Positions 37,807 through 46,227 of a stretch of DNA of 64,000 bases are shown piece by piece. The stretch is taken from NCBI GenBank assembly GCA_946480835.1, contig CAMLLC010000008.1, positions 1 through 64,000 on the forward strand, read 5' to 3'. The position numbers were made by a program, and so were the translations under genes. Positions within the stretch are counted from its first letter, which is position 1. The number at the start of each line of letters is the position of its first letter. Source of the stretch: Entomomonas sp945283395. Its GTDB lineage: Bacteria > Pseudomonadota > Gammaproteobacteria > Pseudomonadales > Pseudomonadaceae. The notes beneath the pieces were generated by a model, which saw only the letters and a program-made list of their open reading frames with translations, made no database searches and was not told the DNA's origin.

Positions 37807-39558
37807 TCATTTTATACTAGTAAAAGGTTTGATTGCTCGACAATTTAGTTCTTTTTGAACAACTCGTAAAGCCTGTAAATCAGGTAATGTATCGAAATTT
37901 TTAAAATACTCACAGACACTAGGCACTACAGAAGGATAAGCGATAGCTAGTGCCCTAGCATATTTATCCACATAACCGGTTTGCTTTGTTAATAATGATA
38001 ATTGTATTTTGTTAACCAGCACAGCAGAATAAGGTCGCCAAGCTAGCATCTCATCGGTAATTTGCTGTTGATAGGCTAAATCTGTTATGACTGGAGATAT
38101 ATTATTAAGCATTTGCAGTTGCAATTCTTTACCCCATATTAAATCACTAGTTGCTGATTTATATATTGCAAAATCTTGTTGATCTAATGCCATTAATTCA
38201 CCTTTATAAAAAAAGCTTTTTGCATAGGTAGTTAATGAGCTATTAGCTATTACGATAAATAAGACTCCAATAAGTAAAGTGATTATTACATTAAGTAACC
38301 GTGGATAGATTAATTTAAAACTACTTGTTAATAAGGGAACTATCATCAAGAATAATAGTGGCACAAAGTGCATACGCCACATGATATACTCTAATAAGGA
38401 GTTAATAAAATAAACGGCAAAAACACATGAGACTAACCACCACTGTAATGTTTTAGGTTTTCTCCAAAAACTTATAACAATATATCCAATAAGGGCAACA
38501 AGAGCCAACAACCCTAGTAAGCCAAATTCAGCCATAATTTGTGCAAAAATATTATGACTATGTAAAGTTAAGCTTCCTATGACAGTATAGCTTGGATTAG
38601 CTACCCCTAACCAAAATGCATGAACAGCATAATTACCAAAACCAACACCTAACAATGGCGAGCTTTTCAGAAGGGCAAAAGCTTTAGAAATTTCTGATAA
38701 TCTAAAAGAGTCACTAGCAGAATTCCGGCTTAATGCTCCACTAGTTTCAAACATAGTATCAGATGGATTAATTGATAGACACTGCATAATAACGGGTAAA
38801 TAATAGTAAATTAGCGCACCTACTACTAATGCGGCTACACCAAACATAAAGCTTAAATAGCTTTTATCTTCACTTTTATAGCCATTAAAAATGGTTATTA
38901 GTAAGGTAGAAACTAAATAAAGTAATATAGCTCTAGAACCACTTCCTAATAATACGAAACCAAAAAGTAGTGAAAAAATCACCAACAATATAACGTGAAA
39001 AATACCCCTATAAGTTAAGTAACAGAGGGATAAAAAGGCCACCATAACATAAATAGCCAACTGATTAGATTGAGCAACAAAACCTATAAATCTATCGCTC
39101 ATAGGCACCATCCAATAATCAATGCCGGCTAATCTATATTGAATAGCTATAGCGCTAAAAGACTCAATTACCCCACCAATAAAGAGCATAAAAGCTAGAT
39201 AGTCATAGTATTGAGTATTGTTCCTTTCTGCTAGCCTTAAGGCGGTTAAACTAGTTAGTAATACCACTACACTATAAATGACTAAAGTAATCTTAGCTTC
39301 AGGATGGCTATTTTGAAGAAGAGTTAACAAACATAAAATAACGAAAAAGATCAATAAACTTATTAGCAAAGGTGAAATAATTAAAACCTTATCTCTAAAG
39401 CCTGCCATAGCTAAAACCAGCAAACTGCAAATTACAACTGCTGAACACGCAATAAAGATTTCCCAAAAATCGCCTAATGGCGCAAAATGAATAAATACGC
39501 AAAAAGGGGCTACTGCTATAAAAAAAAATGTAACCAACAAATCCTTTCTTAATGACAA
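37807..39558 (-). CDS. PglL/O-antigen-ligase family membrane protein
   Basis: Polytopic inner-membrane protein of 583 residues with about 12 hydrophobic segments, matching the Wzy_C glycosyl-polymer transferase superfamily. Diagnostic pieces: SDRFIGFVAQSNQLAIY near 154-170 (PglL_A-type loop), the Wzy_C loop PLLGVGFGNYAV with HSHNIFAQIMAEFG (His333/His335), and a C-terminal Wzy_C_2-like part from about 365. Such proteins transfer lipid-linked glycans to pilin or other periplasmic proteins (PglL/PilO) or to lipid A core (WaaL). No pilin or glycan cluster lies nearby, so acceptor and role stay open. TTG start, with AGGAGA 7 nt upstream. Confidence 0.78.
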   Translation of the reverse strand: MSLRKDLLVTFFFIAVAPFCVFIHFAPLGDFWEIFIACSAVVICSLLVLAMAGFRDKVLIISPLLISLLIFFVILCLLTLLQNSHPEAKITLVIYSVVVLLTSLTALRLAERNNTQYYDYLAFMLFIGGVIESFSAIAIQYRLAGIDYWMVPMSDRFIGFVAQSNQLAIYVMVAFLSLCYLTYRGIFHVILLVIFSLLFGFVLLGSGSRAILLYLVSTLLITIFNGYKSEDKSYLSFMFGVAALVVGALIYYYLPVIMQCLSINPSDTMFETSGALSRNSASDSFRLSEISKAFALLKSSPLLGVGFGNYAVHAFWLGVANPSYTVIGSLTLHSHNIFAQIMAEFGLLGLLALVALIGYIVISFWRKPKTLQWWLVSCVFAVYFINSLLEYIMWRMHFVPLLFLMIVPLLTSSFKLIYPRLLNVIITLLIGVLFIVIANSSLTTYAKSFFYKGELMALDQQDFAIYKSATSDLIWGKELQLQMLNNISPVITDLAYQQQITDEMLAWRPYSAVLVNKIQLSLLTKQTGYVDKYARALAIAYPSVVPSVCEYFKNFDTLPDLQALRVVQKELNCRAIKPFTSIK

Positions 39559-39736
39559 AATAGTTCTCCTAGCGCCAACAATAGCAATTAATTATTCCAC
39601 TAATAAACTAGCCAACCAAATAATTAGATAGTTTATTTAAACTAAGTAAGTATAATAAAGACAATAGATTTATATTATGTTTTATTTATTCAGCTAATCC
39701 TATTATTATTTTTGCAAAGCATAAAGGTTAATTTTC

Positions 39737-40771
39737 ATGTTGAAAGTTGGTATTGTTGGCGGAACAGGCTATACAGGGGTTGAGCTATTACGCTTACTAG
39801 CAACCCATCCACAAGCAGAAATAGTTGCAATTACCTCTCGCTCTGAAGAAGGTATACAAATAGTTGACATGTACCCTAACCTACGTGGTTATTATGATAA
39901 TCTCGCTTTTAGTGCGCCTGACATGAAAATATTAGGTAAGTGTGATGTGGTTTTTTTTGCCACACCTCATGGCGTAGCTCATTCTATGGCTGGGGAGTTA
40001 TTAGCTTCAGGTACGAAAATAATTGACTTATCAGCTGACTTTCGACTTAAAGATGCAGAAGAATGGTCAAAATGGTATGGTCAACCGCATGGTGCTAAAG
40101 AGTTATTAGCAGAAGCCGTATATGGTTTACCCGAAGTTAATAGAGAAAAAATAAAAACAGCGCGCCTCATTGCTGTGCCAGGATGTTACCCAACCGCTAC
40201 GCAACTGGGCTTTTTACCTTTATTAGAAGCCAATATAACCAATCCTTTGCATCTTATCGCAGATTGTAAATCAGGCGTAAGTGGTGCTGGTAGGAATGCA
40301 AAGATTGGTTCTTTATTTTGCGAAGCGACAGAAAATATCATGGCTTATAGTGTTAAAGGCCATCGTCACTTACCTGAAATCAAACAGGGGTTAGAAATGA
40401 TAGCACAGCAACCGGTAGGATTAACTTTTGTTCCTCACTTGGTACCCATGATTAGAGGAATACAAGCTACTCTTTATGCAACAGTAAAGAATCATTTCAC
40501 AGATTTACAAGAACTTTATCAACAAAGATATGCTGATGAACCCTTTGTCGATGTATTGCCTGCAGGCACCCATCCACAAACACGCAGCGTTAAGGGTACT
40601 AATGTCTGTCGTATAGCTATTCATAGACCACAACATGGTGATCTAGTAGTGGTTTTATCAGTAATAGATAATTTGGTAAAAGGTGCTTCAGGACAGGCTA
40701 TTCAAAATATGAATATTTTATTTGGTTTGGATGAAACTATGGGCTTAACCAATATAGCTCTAATGCCATGA
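39737..40771 (+). CDS. argC: N-acetyl-gamma-glutamyl-phosphate reductase
   Basis: NADPH-dependent third step of arginine synthesis. The 344 residues have the dinucleotide-binding start VGIVGGTGYTGVELLRLL and the catalytic Cys150 in VPGCYPTATQLG, plus the substrate segment GHRHLPEI. Full length, ATG start after AAAGGTTAA. Followed by the coiled-coil protein and erpA, the same neighbourhood as in Pseudomonas. Confidence 0.97.
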   Translation: MLKVGIVGGTGYTGVELLRLLATHPQAEIVAITSRSEEGIQIVDMYPNLRGYYDNLAFSAPDMKILGKCDVVFFATPHGVAHSMAGELLASGTKIIDLSADFRLKDAEEWSKWYGQPHGAKELLAEAVYGLPEVNREKIKTARLIAVPGCYPTATQLGFLPLLEANITNPLHLIADCKSGVSGAGRNAKIGSLFCEATENIMAYSVKGHRHLPEIKQGLEMIAQQPVGLTFVPHLVPMIRGIQATLYATVKNHFTDLQELYQQRYADEPFVDVLPAGTHPQTRSVKGTNVCRIAIHRPQHGDLVVVLSVIDNLVKGASGQAIQNMNILFGLDETMGLTNIALMP

Positions 40772-40802
40772 AAACTGTTTTTTAAGTTTAGTAAAAGAAA
40801 TA

Positions 40803-41537
40803 GTGATGATAATACCTAGGAATCAATTAACCTTCACAATACAAATTTGCTCTATTATTACCTTAACTAGCTTTATTTTAATTGCTAGTTTTTTTACAGG
40901 GAAATTGGTAGGAATTAATGCTGCCAACCCTACTAAATTTGCTAAAGTTAAACAAGAACAAAGGCTTGCATTAGATTTATCTAAAACCAATGCCCGCTTG
41001 GAAATGGCAGAAACAACTAACAAACTCAATTCAAAAGCTTTAGAACAAACACGCCAAACTATTGTGCAATTAGAACAACAAATATACCAACAACAAAAAC
41101 AAATTATTGCTTATAAATCTATTATTTCTAAACAAAAACCTAGTAGCAATCTTGTCGTTAGAGATGTTATTATCCAAGCAACACTAATTCCTCAACATTT
41201 TAAATATAAAATTATACTTACCAGAAGCGATCCAGTTAAAACATTATTAACAGGTCAATTACAAATATTGATAGAAGGAACTATACTTGGAAAAACTAAA
41301 ATATTATCTCTTGCTAAAATTTCTACGTTTGCCGAGCATAAAAAAAATATAGCTTTTTCTTTTAAATACATAACGCTAATTCCTGATAATAATCAATTTG
41401 CAGAAATGGTATTACCTACTGATTTCACCCCTAAAAAAGTAAAAATTATCGCTTATCTCAAGGGTAATAATAATTCTATTAATAAAGAGCTTCCGTGGTC
41501 TGTAAAACCTTTACCAGAAATTCACCAACCATTATAG
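40803..41537 (+). CDS. Membrane-anchored coiled-coil protein, function unknown
   Basis: A 244-residue protein (GTG 40803 followed by ATG 40806) with one N-terminal hydrophobic segment (about 12-34, IITLTSFILIASFFTGKLVG), a coiled coil rich in Gln, Lys and Glu (about 45-112) and a C-terminal beta-rich domain of about 120 residues. The build suggests an inner-membrane protein facing the periplasm. Its place between argC and erpA is shared with a conserved hypothetical gene of Pseudomonas (DUF6776 type, from recall). I cannot assign a function. Confidence 0.7.
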   Translation: MMIIPRNQLTFTIQICSIITLTSFILIASFFTGKLVGINAANPTKFAKVKQEQRLALDLSKTNARLEMAETTNKLNSKALEQTRQTIVQLEQQIYQQQKQIIAYKSIISKQKPSSNLVVRDVIIQATLIPQHFKYKIILTRSDPVKTLLTGQLQILIEGTILGKTKILSLAKISTFAEHKKNIAFSFKYITLIPDNNQFAEMVLPTDFTPKKVKIIAYLKGNNNSINKELPWSVKPLPEIHQPL

Positions 41538-41661
41538 AAGCCTTTGTTAGAGGTATTTGGCAACAAATATATGGTTGACTACTCCACTAGGTTAAATAGA
41601 TAATATTTAGATATAATTTGGTATTTGTTATTATCTGTTAAATGCCAAGGAGATGATTAGC

Positions 41662-42018
41662 GTGAGCATAGAAACTTTTACTCCTAGCTCTATACAATTT
41701 ACAGAAAATGCTGCTCAAAAGGTGAAATCTCTGATAGAGGAAGAAGGTAATCCTCGTCTTAAATTAAGAGTATTTGTCACAGGTGGCGGTTGTTCAGGTT
41801 TTGAATATGGCTTTACTTTTGATGAAGAAACTACAGATGAAGATACTCTTATAGAAAGAGCAGGGGTAAATCTTGTTATAGACCCGATGAGCTTTCAATA
41901 TTTATCAGGGGCTGAAATTGACTATCAAGAAGGTTTACAAGGTTCGAGATTTGTAGTAAAAAACAATCCACACGCAGTCACTACTTGTGGCTGTGGACAA
42001 TCATTTTCTATAGGGTAG
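41662..42018 (+). CDS. erpA: Iron-sulfur cluster insertion protein ErpA
   Basis: A-type carrier that delivers Fe-S clusters to targets such as IspG and IspH. With the GTG start (AAGGAG 9 nt upstream) it has 118 residues, begins (M)SIETFTP, and shows the three cluster ligands Cys44 (GGGCSGFEYGF), Cys109 and Cys111 (TTCGCGQSF). An ATG three codons earlier directly abuts the ribosome binding site and is less likely. Sequence is nearly that of Pseudomonas ErpA (NPRLKLRVFVTGGG, DPMSFQYLSGAE). Confidence 0.96.
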   Translation: MSIETFTPSSIQFTENAAQKVKSLIEEEGNPRLKLRVFVTGGGCSGFEYGFTFDEETTDEDTLIERAGVNLVIDPMSFQYLSGAEIDYQEGLQGSRFVVKNNPHAVTTCGCGQSFSIG

Positions 42019-42023
42019 AGCTA

Positions 42024-42046
42024 AGCACTAGTAAAATACTAGTGCT
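42024..42046. terminator. Bidirectional terminator, erpA / response regulator
   Basis: AGCACTAGTA / TACTAGTGCT, a 10-bp stem with loop AAA between two convergent genes, followed on the plus strand by AGATTTTCT. Confidence 0.75.
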
Positions 42047-42053
42047 AGATTTT

Positions 42054-42704
42054 CTACTTAGTCAACGACTCCATTTGTCTTAATAACAGAGCTGCTTGTG
42101 TTCTAGTACGTACACCCAATTTACGAAATATAGCTGTAATATGGGCTTTTACCGTTGCTTCTGAAACATCTAATTCAAAAGCTATTTGCTTATTTAACAT
42201 GCCATCACAAACCATAGTTAATACTCTGAACTGTTGCGGAGTTAAGCTTGCTAATTTACAACTAGTTTCCTTAGTTTTTTCTTCAATAGCACCTATTGCA
42301 TCCTCCGCCACATGTGGCCACCAAGTGTTACCATCTAATACTTCTTGGATAGCCTTTTGTATAGTCTCAAGTGAGCTCGACTTAGGAATAAAACCTACTG
42401 CACCAAATTCACGAGACCTATTAATAACGATAGCCTCTTCTTGAGCGGAAACCATAACTACAGGAATTTGAGGGTACTGACCACGTAATAAAACTAAACC
42501 AGAAAAACCATAAGCTCCTGGCATATTTAAATCTAATAAAACTAAATCCCAATCGGATTTATCAGCTAAACATTTTTCTAAACTAGAAATAGTGTCAACT
42601 TCTACCAGTTTGGTATCAGCTCCTAGACCTAATACTAACGCATGACGAAGTGCATTTCTAAACAACGGATGATCATCCGCAATTAAAATATCATATTTAT
42701 TCAT
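42054..42704 (-). CDS. LuxR/NarL-family response regulator, ErdR-like
   Basis: Two-domain regulator: receiver with acidic pair Asp10/Asp11, phospho-acceptor Asp58 (LVLLDLNMPG) and Lys in FIPKSS, then a LuxR helix-turn-helix (LTPQQFRVLTMVCDGMLNKQ, VSEATVKAHITAIFRKLGV). The segments GAYGFSGLVLLRGQYPQIPV and LNKQIAFELDVSEATVKAH match the Pseudomonas ErdR group, which controls ethanol/acetate oxidation genes. I start at ATG 42704 (216 residues); 25 upstream codons in frame have no family match. No kinase gene lies next to it. Confidence 0.85.
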   Translation of the reverse strand: MNKYDILIADDHPLFRNALRHALVLGLGADTKLVEVDTISSLEKCLADKSDWDLVLLDLNMPGAYGFSGLVLLRGQYPQIPVVMVSAQEEAIVINRSREFGAVGFIPKSSSLETIQKAIQEVLDGNTWWPHVAEDAIGAIEEKTKETSCKLASLTPQQFRVLTMVCDGMLNKQIAFELDVSEATVKAHITAIFRKLGVRTRTQAALLLRQMESLTK

Positions 42705-42857
42705 GCTGTTATATTCCCATCTATCTTCTTCCAAAATATAAATTCTGACAACTACAAAAATTTGATAAATAATTTGCAATTGACATAGTTACATCATACC
42801 ATTTTAAGAGAAAGTTAGTTTTTATTTTTACTTTTAAACCTAATCAATATATCCACT

Positions 42858-43739
42858 ATGAAAAGCCCCGTATTTCGTGCTAATATACTAATGCTTATAA
42901 CTGCCATGATTTGGGGAAGCACTTTCCTAGTTCAAAACATTGCCATGCAGTATATGGGCGCTCTTACTTTTTCAGGTAGTCGCTTCTTCTTAGGTAGCTT
43001 AGCGCTTATTCCTGTCATTCTTTTTTACAAGAAAAAAAACAATCTTAATTGGTCTAAAGTTTTCTCTAAGCAAACTATTTATGCTGGATTGATATTAGGT
43101 ATGATGTTAACTCTAGGGATCAATCTTCAACAAATAGGTATTAAATATACTACTATCACCAATTCTGGATTTATTACCGGGCTTTACGTTATTATTGTTC
43201 CTATTTTAGGATTATTTATAGGCCAACAAACAAGTTTTGGCACATGGTTAGGCACCCTGCTCGCATTATTTGGCATGGGATTACTTACTCTTAACTCTCA
43301 GTTAACTATTAGTTTCGGCGATTTTATTACTTTAATTAGTGCAATCGCATGGGGGTTTCATGTACTGCTAGCAGGAATTTTAGTAAGCCGTTGCGATCCT
43401 ATTGCTATTTCCTTCGTACAATGCTTAGTCTGTAGTATGGTAAGTATTTTACTGGCAATCCCATTAGAAGGACTAACCATTCACTACTCTACACAAGCCG
43501 TATTAGCAATTTTCTGCACAGGAATTATCTCAGTAAGTATTAGTTTTACTTTACAGTTAATCGCCCAAAAGGATGCCCTTGCCTCTCATGCAGCCATTAT
43601 TTTATCATTAGAATCAGTCTTCGCAGCTATTTGCGGAGCGCTTATTTTGAATGAAGCATTGACCCTCAAAGGATATTTAGGGTGTACTCTAATGTTTGCA
43701 GGAATGCTAACGGCACAACTATGGCCTCAGCATAACTAA
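42858..43739 (+). CDS. EamA/DMT-family transporter
   Basis: Inner-membrane drug/metabolite transporter of 293 residues with ten predicted segments in two five-helix EamA repeats. The N-terminus has the family WGSTFLVQNIAM pattern, and the second repeat ends with SLESVFAAICGALILNEAL, the usual ExxxA and NE signatures. Substrate (amino acids, sugars or purines in various relatives) cannot be told. Single gene, convergent with the DTW-domain gene. Confidence 0.88.
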   Translation: MKSPVFRANILMLITAMIWGSTFLVQNIAMQYMGALTFSGSRFFLGSLALIPVILFYKKKNNLNWSKVFSKQTIYAGLILGMMLTLGINLQQIGIKYTTITNSGFITGLYVIIVPILGLFIGQQTSFGTWLGTLLALFGMGLLTLNSQLTISFGDFITLISAIAWGFHVLLAGILVSRCDPIAISFVQCLVCSMVSILLAIPLEGLTIHYSTQAVLAIFCTGIISVSISFTLQLIAQKDALASHAAIILSLESVFAAICGALILNEALTLKGYLGCTLMFAGMLTAQLWPQHN

Positions 43740-43750
43740 GGAACATAAGA

Positions 43751-44479
43751 CTAATTAGATTGCATTGTTAATGCTTGTTTATGCAATAAATTATTAATAT
43801 CGATTGGCTTTGTTTCTCTAGCTGCCAAATAATGTTCTGTAAACAAACCAAACCATATATCCAGCACTGAAGCTATAGATTTTTCATTTGCTAATTCTAA
43901 GCATAGTATAGCTACCTCAGCAGTAAATAAACGCTCTGCGTGTATAGAACGCCTTAATTTATAACGAGAATTTTGGTTAGGATTTAGACTCAATACAGGT
44001 ATATTATCTAAATAAGGGCTTTTGCGAAACATTTTTCTAGCTTCAGACCAAGTGCCATCTAAGAGAATAAACAATGGTTTTTTATCACTTACTATTTGCT
44101 TAGTTACCCGCTCTTGGTTAGCATATTCTTCAGGAAATACCAAATAAGGTTGCCAAATAGGATTCTATATTAATGCCTTTACCTCTGCCATATTACCTGT
44201 ACGCGTCCAACTATAAGCAAAAGTATTAGGCACAATGTCTGCAATTAACCACCCCATATTAGTGGGTTTAAAAGGTTCGGAGTCATACATTAATAAACAC
44301 ATTCTCACCTTACTGCACTGAATAGTTGGCTGCCAAAAACAAATACAATAACGCTCATCTAAGCGGCAACGTGGGCAACGAACAACCTGATGTCCTCTTG
44401 CTAAAAAAGGTTTAGTACTTTTAGCCTTACGAATTGCTTTCAATCGTGCAACGGCATGTGGATATTGATCAATTGTCAT
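43751..44479 (-). pseudogene. DTW-domain tRNA acp3U transferase gene split by in-frame TAG
   Basis: Together the two halves form a complete DTW/TapT-like protein (242 positions), which adds the 3-amino-3-carboxypropyl group from SAM to uridines in the tRNA variable or D loop. Residues 1-104 hold the zinc-type CPRCRLDERYCIC motif and LLMYDSEPFKPTNMG; the second part holds LLDGTWSEARKM with the DTW signature and HAERLFTAEVA. Between them the frame is unbroken except for one amber codon at 44165-44167, immediately before NPIWQPYLVFPEE. Both halves look well conserved, so the mutation is recent, suppressed, read through, or a sequence error. The ATG overlaps the stop of the upstream coiled-coil gene by 1 nt. 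Confidence 0.8.
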
Positions 44480-45285
44480 TAATAAGGGGAACGATTATCT
44501 AATTGTTTTTGCATATTTTGTAATTTTTTTTGTATATCCTCTAATTGCTGTTTGAAATTGGTCTGCAAAGTTTCTAAAGACTGATTAGCCGTTGTATCTA
44601 ACTGGCTACGTAATAATAATAAATCATCTTGTATACTTTTAACGGTCTGAGGTAAATTTTGCTTTTTAATATTTTTTATATCTTCAGTTAACAATTTAAA
44701 AGCCTCTTCAGAAATTTGTGTATTTTTAAGCGCAGTAATTTCATGGGCTAACTCGTCTATCTGCTTGTTTCTATCATTAGCGTTTAATTTAGCTAATTCC
44801 ATTAATCTCTCTTGCAGATGATTAAGCTGTTTATCATAAACATCTTGTTTTACAATAAGTTTTTGCTGTATATCTGCAAGATTTATTAGCTTACTTGCTA
44901 ACTGTTTATTTTGGACTCTGATGTTTTCTAAGTTTTCTTTAACTATTGCTTGTTGTTTGTTAAATTGATCAGCTATTTTCAATAATTGCCCATTAGTAGT
45001 TTGAGCTAATATAGAATATGACGTAGTTTTTTCATCTAATTGTTGTCGTACACTATCGGCAGTCTGCTTACAAATCCAAAAAAGGCCAACCATTACGACA
45101 GAATATAATATAAATAATAATAATAAAATATAGCCCCAAAATCTTTTAGAGCTGGTATTAACAGGTGGCATTTCCTTAGCAAATTTATGATGAATTGACT
45201 CCCTTTGCTGCTCTTCCAAACAATCTTCCTTATCTATTGTTAAACTAGGAATATTGATAGGGTCATCTTTTAAATCATTACGCAT
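44479..45285 (-). CDS. Coiled-coil inner-membrane protein, function unknown
   Basis: A 268-residue protein with a cytoplasmic N-terminus of about 45 residues, one membrane helix (FWGYILLLLFILYSVVMVGLF, about 47-67, quoted in part) and a long coiled coil to the end, rich in Gln, Leu, Lys and Asn (for example LQKALDN-like heptads around LETLQTNFKQQLEDIQKKLQ). It resembles the anchored coiled-coil proteins found before the DTW gene in Pseudomonas, but I cannot name a function. Translation is probably coupled to the downstream gene by a TAATG overlap. Confidence 0.7.
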   Translation of the reverse strand: MRNDLKDDPINIPSLTIDKEDCLEEQQRESIHHKFAKEMPPVNTSSKRFWGYILLLLFILYSVVMVGLFWICKQTADSVRQQLDEKTTSYSILAQTTNGQLLKIADQFNKQQAIVKENLENIRVQNKQLASKLINLADIQQKLIVKQDVYDKQLNHLQERLMELAKLNANDRNKQIDELAHEITALKNTQISEEAFKLLTEDIKNIKKQNLPQTVKSIQDDLLLLRSQLDTTANQSLETLQTNFKQQLEDIQKKLQNMQKQLDNRSPY

Positions 45286-45410
45286 AACTTATTTTTTTCA
45301 TTAGCCAATTAATAAGCTGGCAAGTATACTCCTGTTATCTAACTAACAATAACTACTCTTTGCTATATTGAAATTGAATATTATTGATAAACCTGTAGAC
45401 TATTCTTATC

Positions 45411-45485
45411 TCTTGTCGGGATGCCTAAATGGCTGAGCCTTATGTCATTCAACCTAATCAGGTTAAAACATTTCACAGTTCAGCG
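45411..45485 (+). promoter_or_regulatory. Degenerate TPP riboswitch (THI element) with no target gene
   Basis: The order of conserved blocks is that of the thiC-type TPP riboswitch of Pseudomonas: TCTTGTCGGGATGCC, then GGCTGAG, then TCAACCTAATCAGGTTAA. Key parts are damaged: CTGAGA reads CTGAGC, CCTGATC reads CCTAATC, and the 3' block ACCTGCGTAGGGAA is replaced by ACATTTCACAGTTCAGCGAA, so the closing stem cannot form. No plus-strand gene follows before znuA on the other strand. Most likely a relic of a lost thiC. Confidence 0.6.
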
Positions 45486-45857
45486 AATTTGAAACGCTTG
45501 CCGAACTCACCAAAATCATTTGGCTACATAAAGTACAAACTAGTATTTAGATTTTAGTTATAACCAAATATTCCTAACAATAAAGGTTTAGATAAAAACT
45601 TATAGGTAAGAAGCTACTTTAATGATAAAAATTATTATCTAAGTCATTGCACTTCGTCTAACCTATTAGAAACGATTTCAAGTTTCATTAAGCAAAATGT
45701 TTAGGCTTATCTAAAACTTAAAACTCTAGTTAAATCTGCTAGAATCTTACATTATTGCTAGGTTAACTAACAAATGACATTATTTTAAAAAACTTTTGCT
45801 TTGCAAGAGCAAGTTAGAAATAACTACTAATAAAGGAATTCGGAAAGGCGTGCTTCC
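45486..45857. other. Gene-free stretch after the riboswitch relic
   Basis: About 370 nt where a thiamine gene would be expected. I found only frames of a few codons on the plus strand and no ThiC-like peptide. AT-rich, no clear repeats. The end carries GGAAAGGCGTGCTTCC, a weak hairpin that may end the small membrane protein gene on the minus strand. Confidence 0.4.
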
Positions 45858-46016
45858 CTAATTAATGAGATGTATGATAGCTCTAATAAAGCCTATAGGG
45901 AAAAAAATGATATCTAAAATTGCCCACAAAATATTATTGGCCTGAATATCTTTAACACATGCATATATACACATAATTATGCCAATAGTTGCGAAAATTG
46001 AACTACCTATAAACAT
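45858..46016 (-). CDS. Small membrane protein, 52 residues, unknown
   Basis: A short frame with a good ribosome binding site (TTGGAG, 8 nt before ATG). Its product begins MFIGSSIFATIGIIMCIYAC, continues with the short loop VKDIQANN, and has a second hydrophobic segment ILWAILDIIFFPIGFIRAII before HLIN-stop. Two membrane helices with a short polar turn and the Pro-Ile-Gly-Phe-Ile-Arg motif look like a real small hydrophobic protein and not chance sequence. Function unknown; it stands alone between the riboswitch relic and znuA on the same strand as znuA. Confidence 0.6.
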   Translation of the reverse strand: MFIGSSIFATIGIIMCIYACVKDIQANNILWAILDIIFFPIGFIRAIIHLIN

Positions 46017-46227
46017 ATTGTTAACTCCAAAACTCAAATTAACAATAGTCTATAAATATTAGTTTATTATGAAAATAGATAATTAGTATCTATAAGATAT
46101 TAAACTCTGAATACCTCTTATTACTCTCTATAAAGGAGCGTTACAAAAGAATAACTCAAGATGTTCTATAGAAGAAACATTTAAATGGGCTAACATCAAT
46201 AAATATCTCATGCTGCTAAAATCGTTT

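Noticed and set aside
43751..44143. Second half of the DTW gene as an independent gene
   Set aside because: It lacks its own ribosome binding site, begins only at a TTG, and is in the same frame as the first half, so I treat both as one interrupted gene.
45411..45485. Functional TPP riboswitch
   Set aside because: Key 3' bases and the closing stem are lost and there is no gene downstream on that strand, so I list it as a relic.
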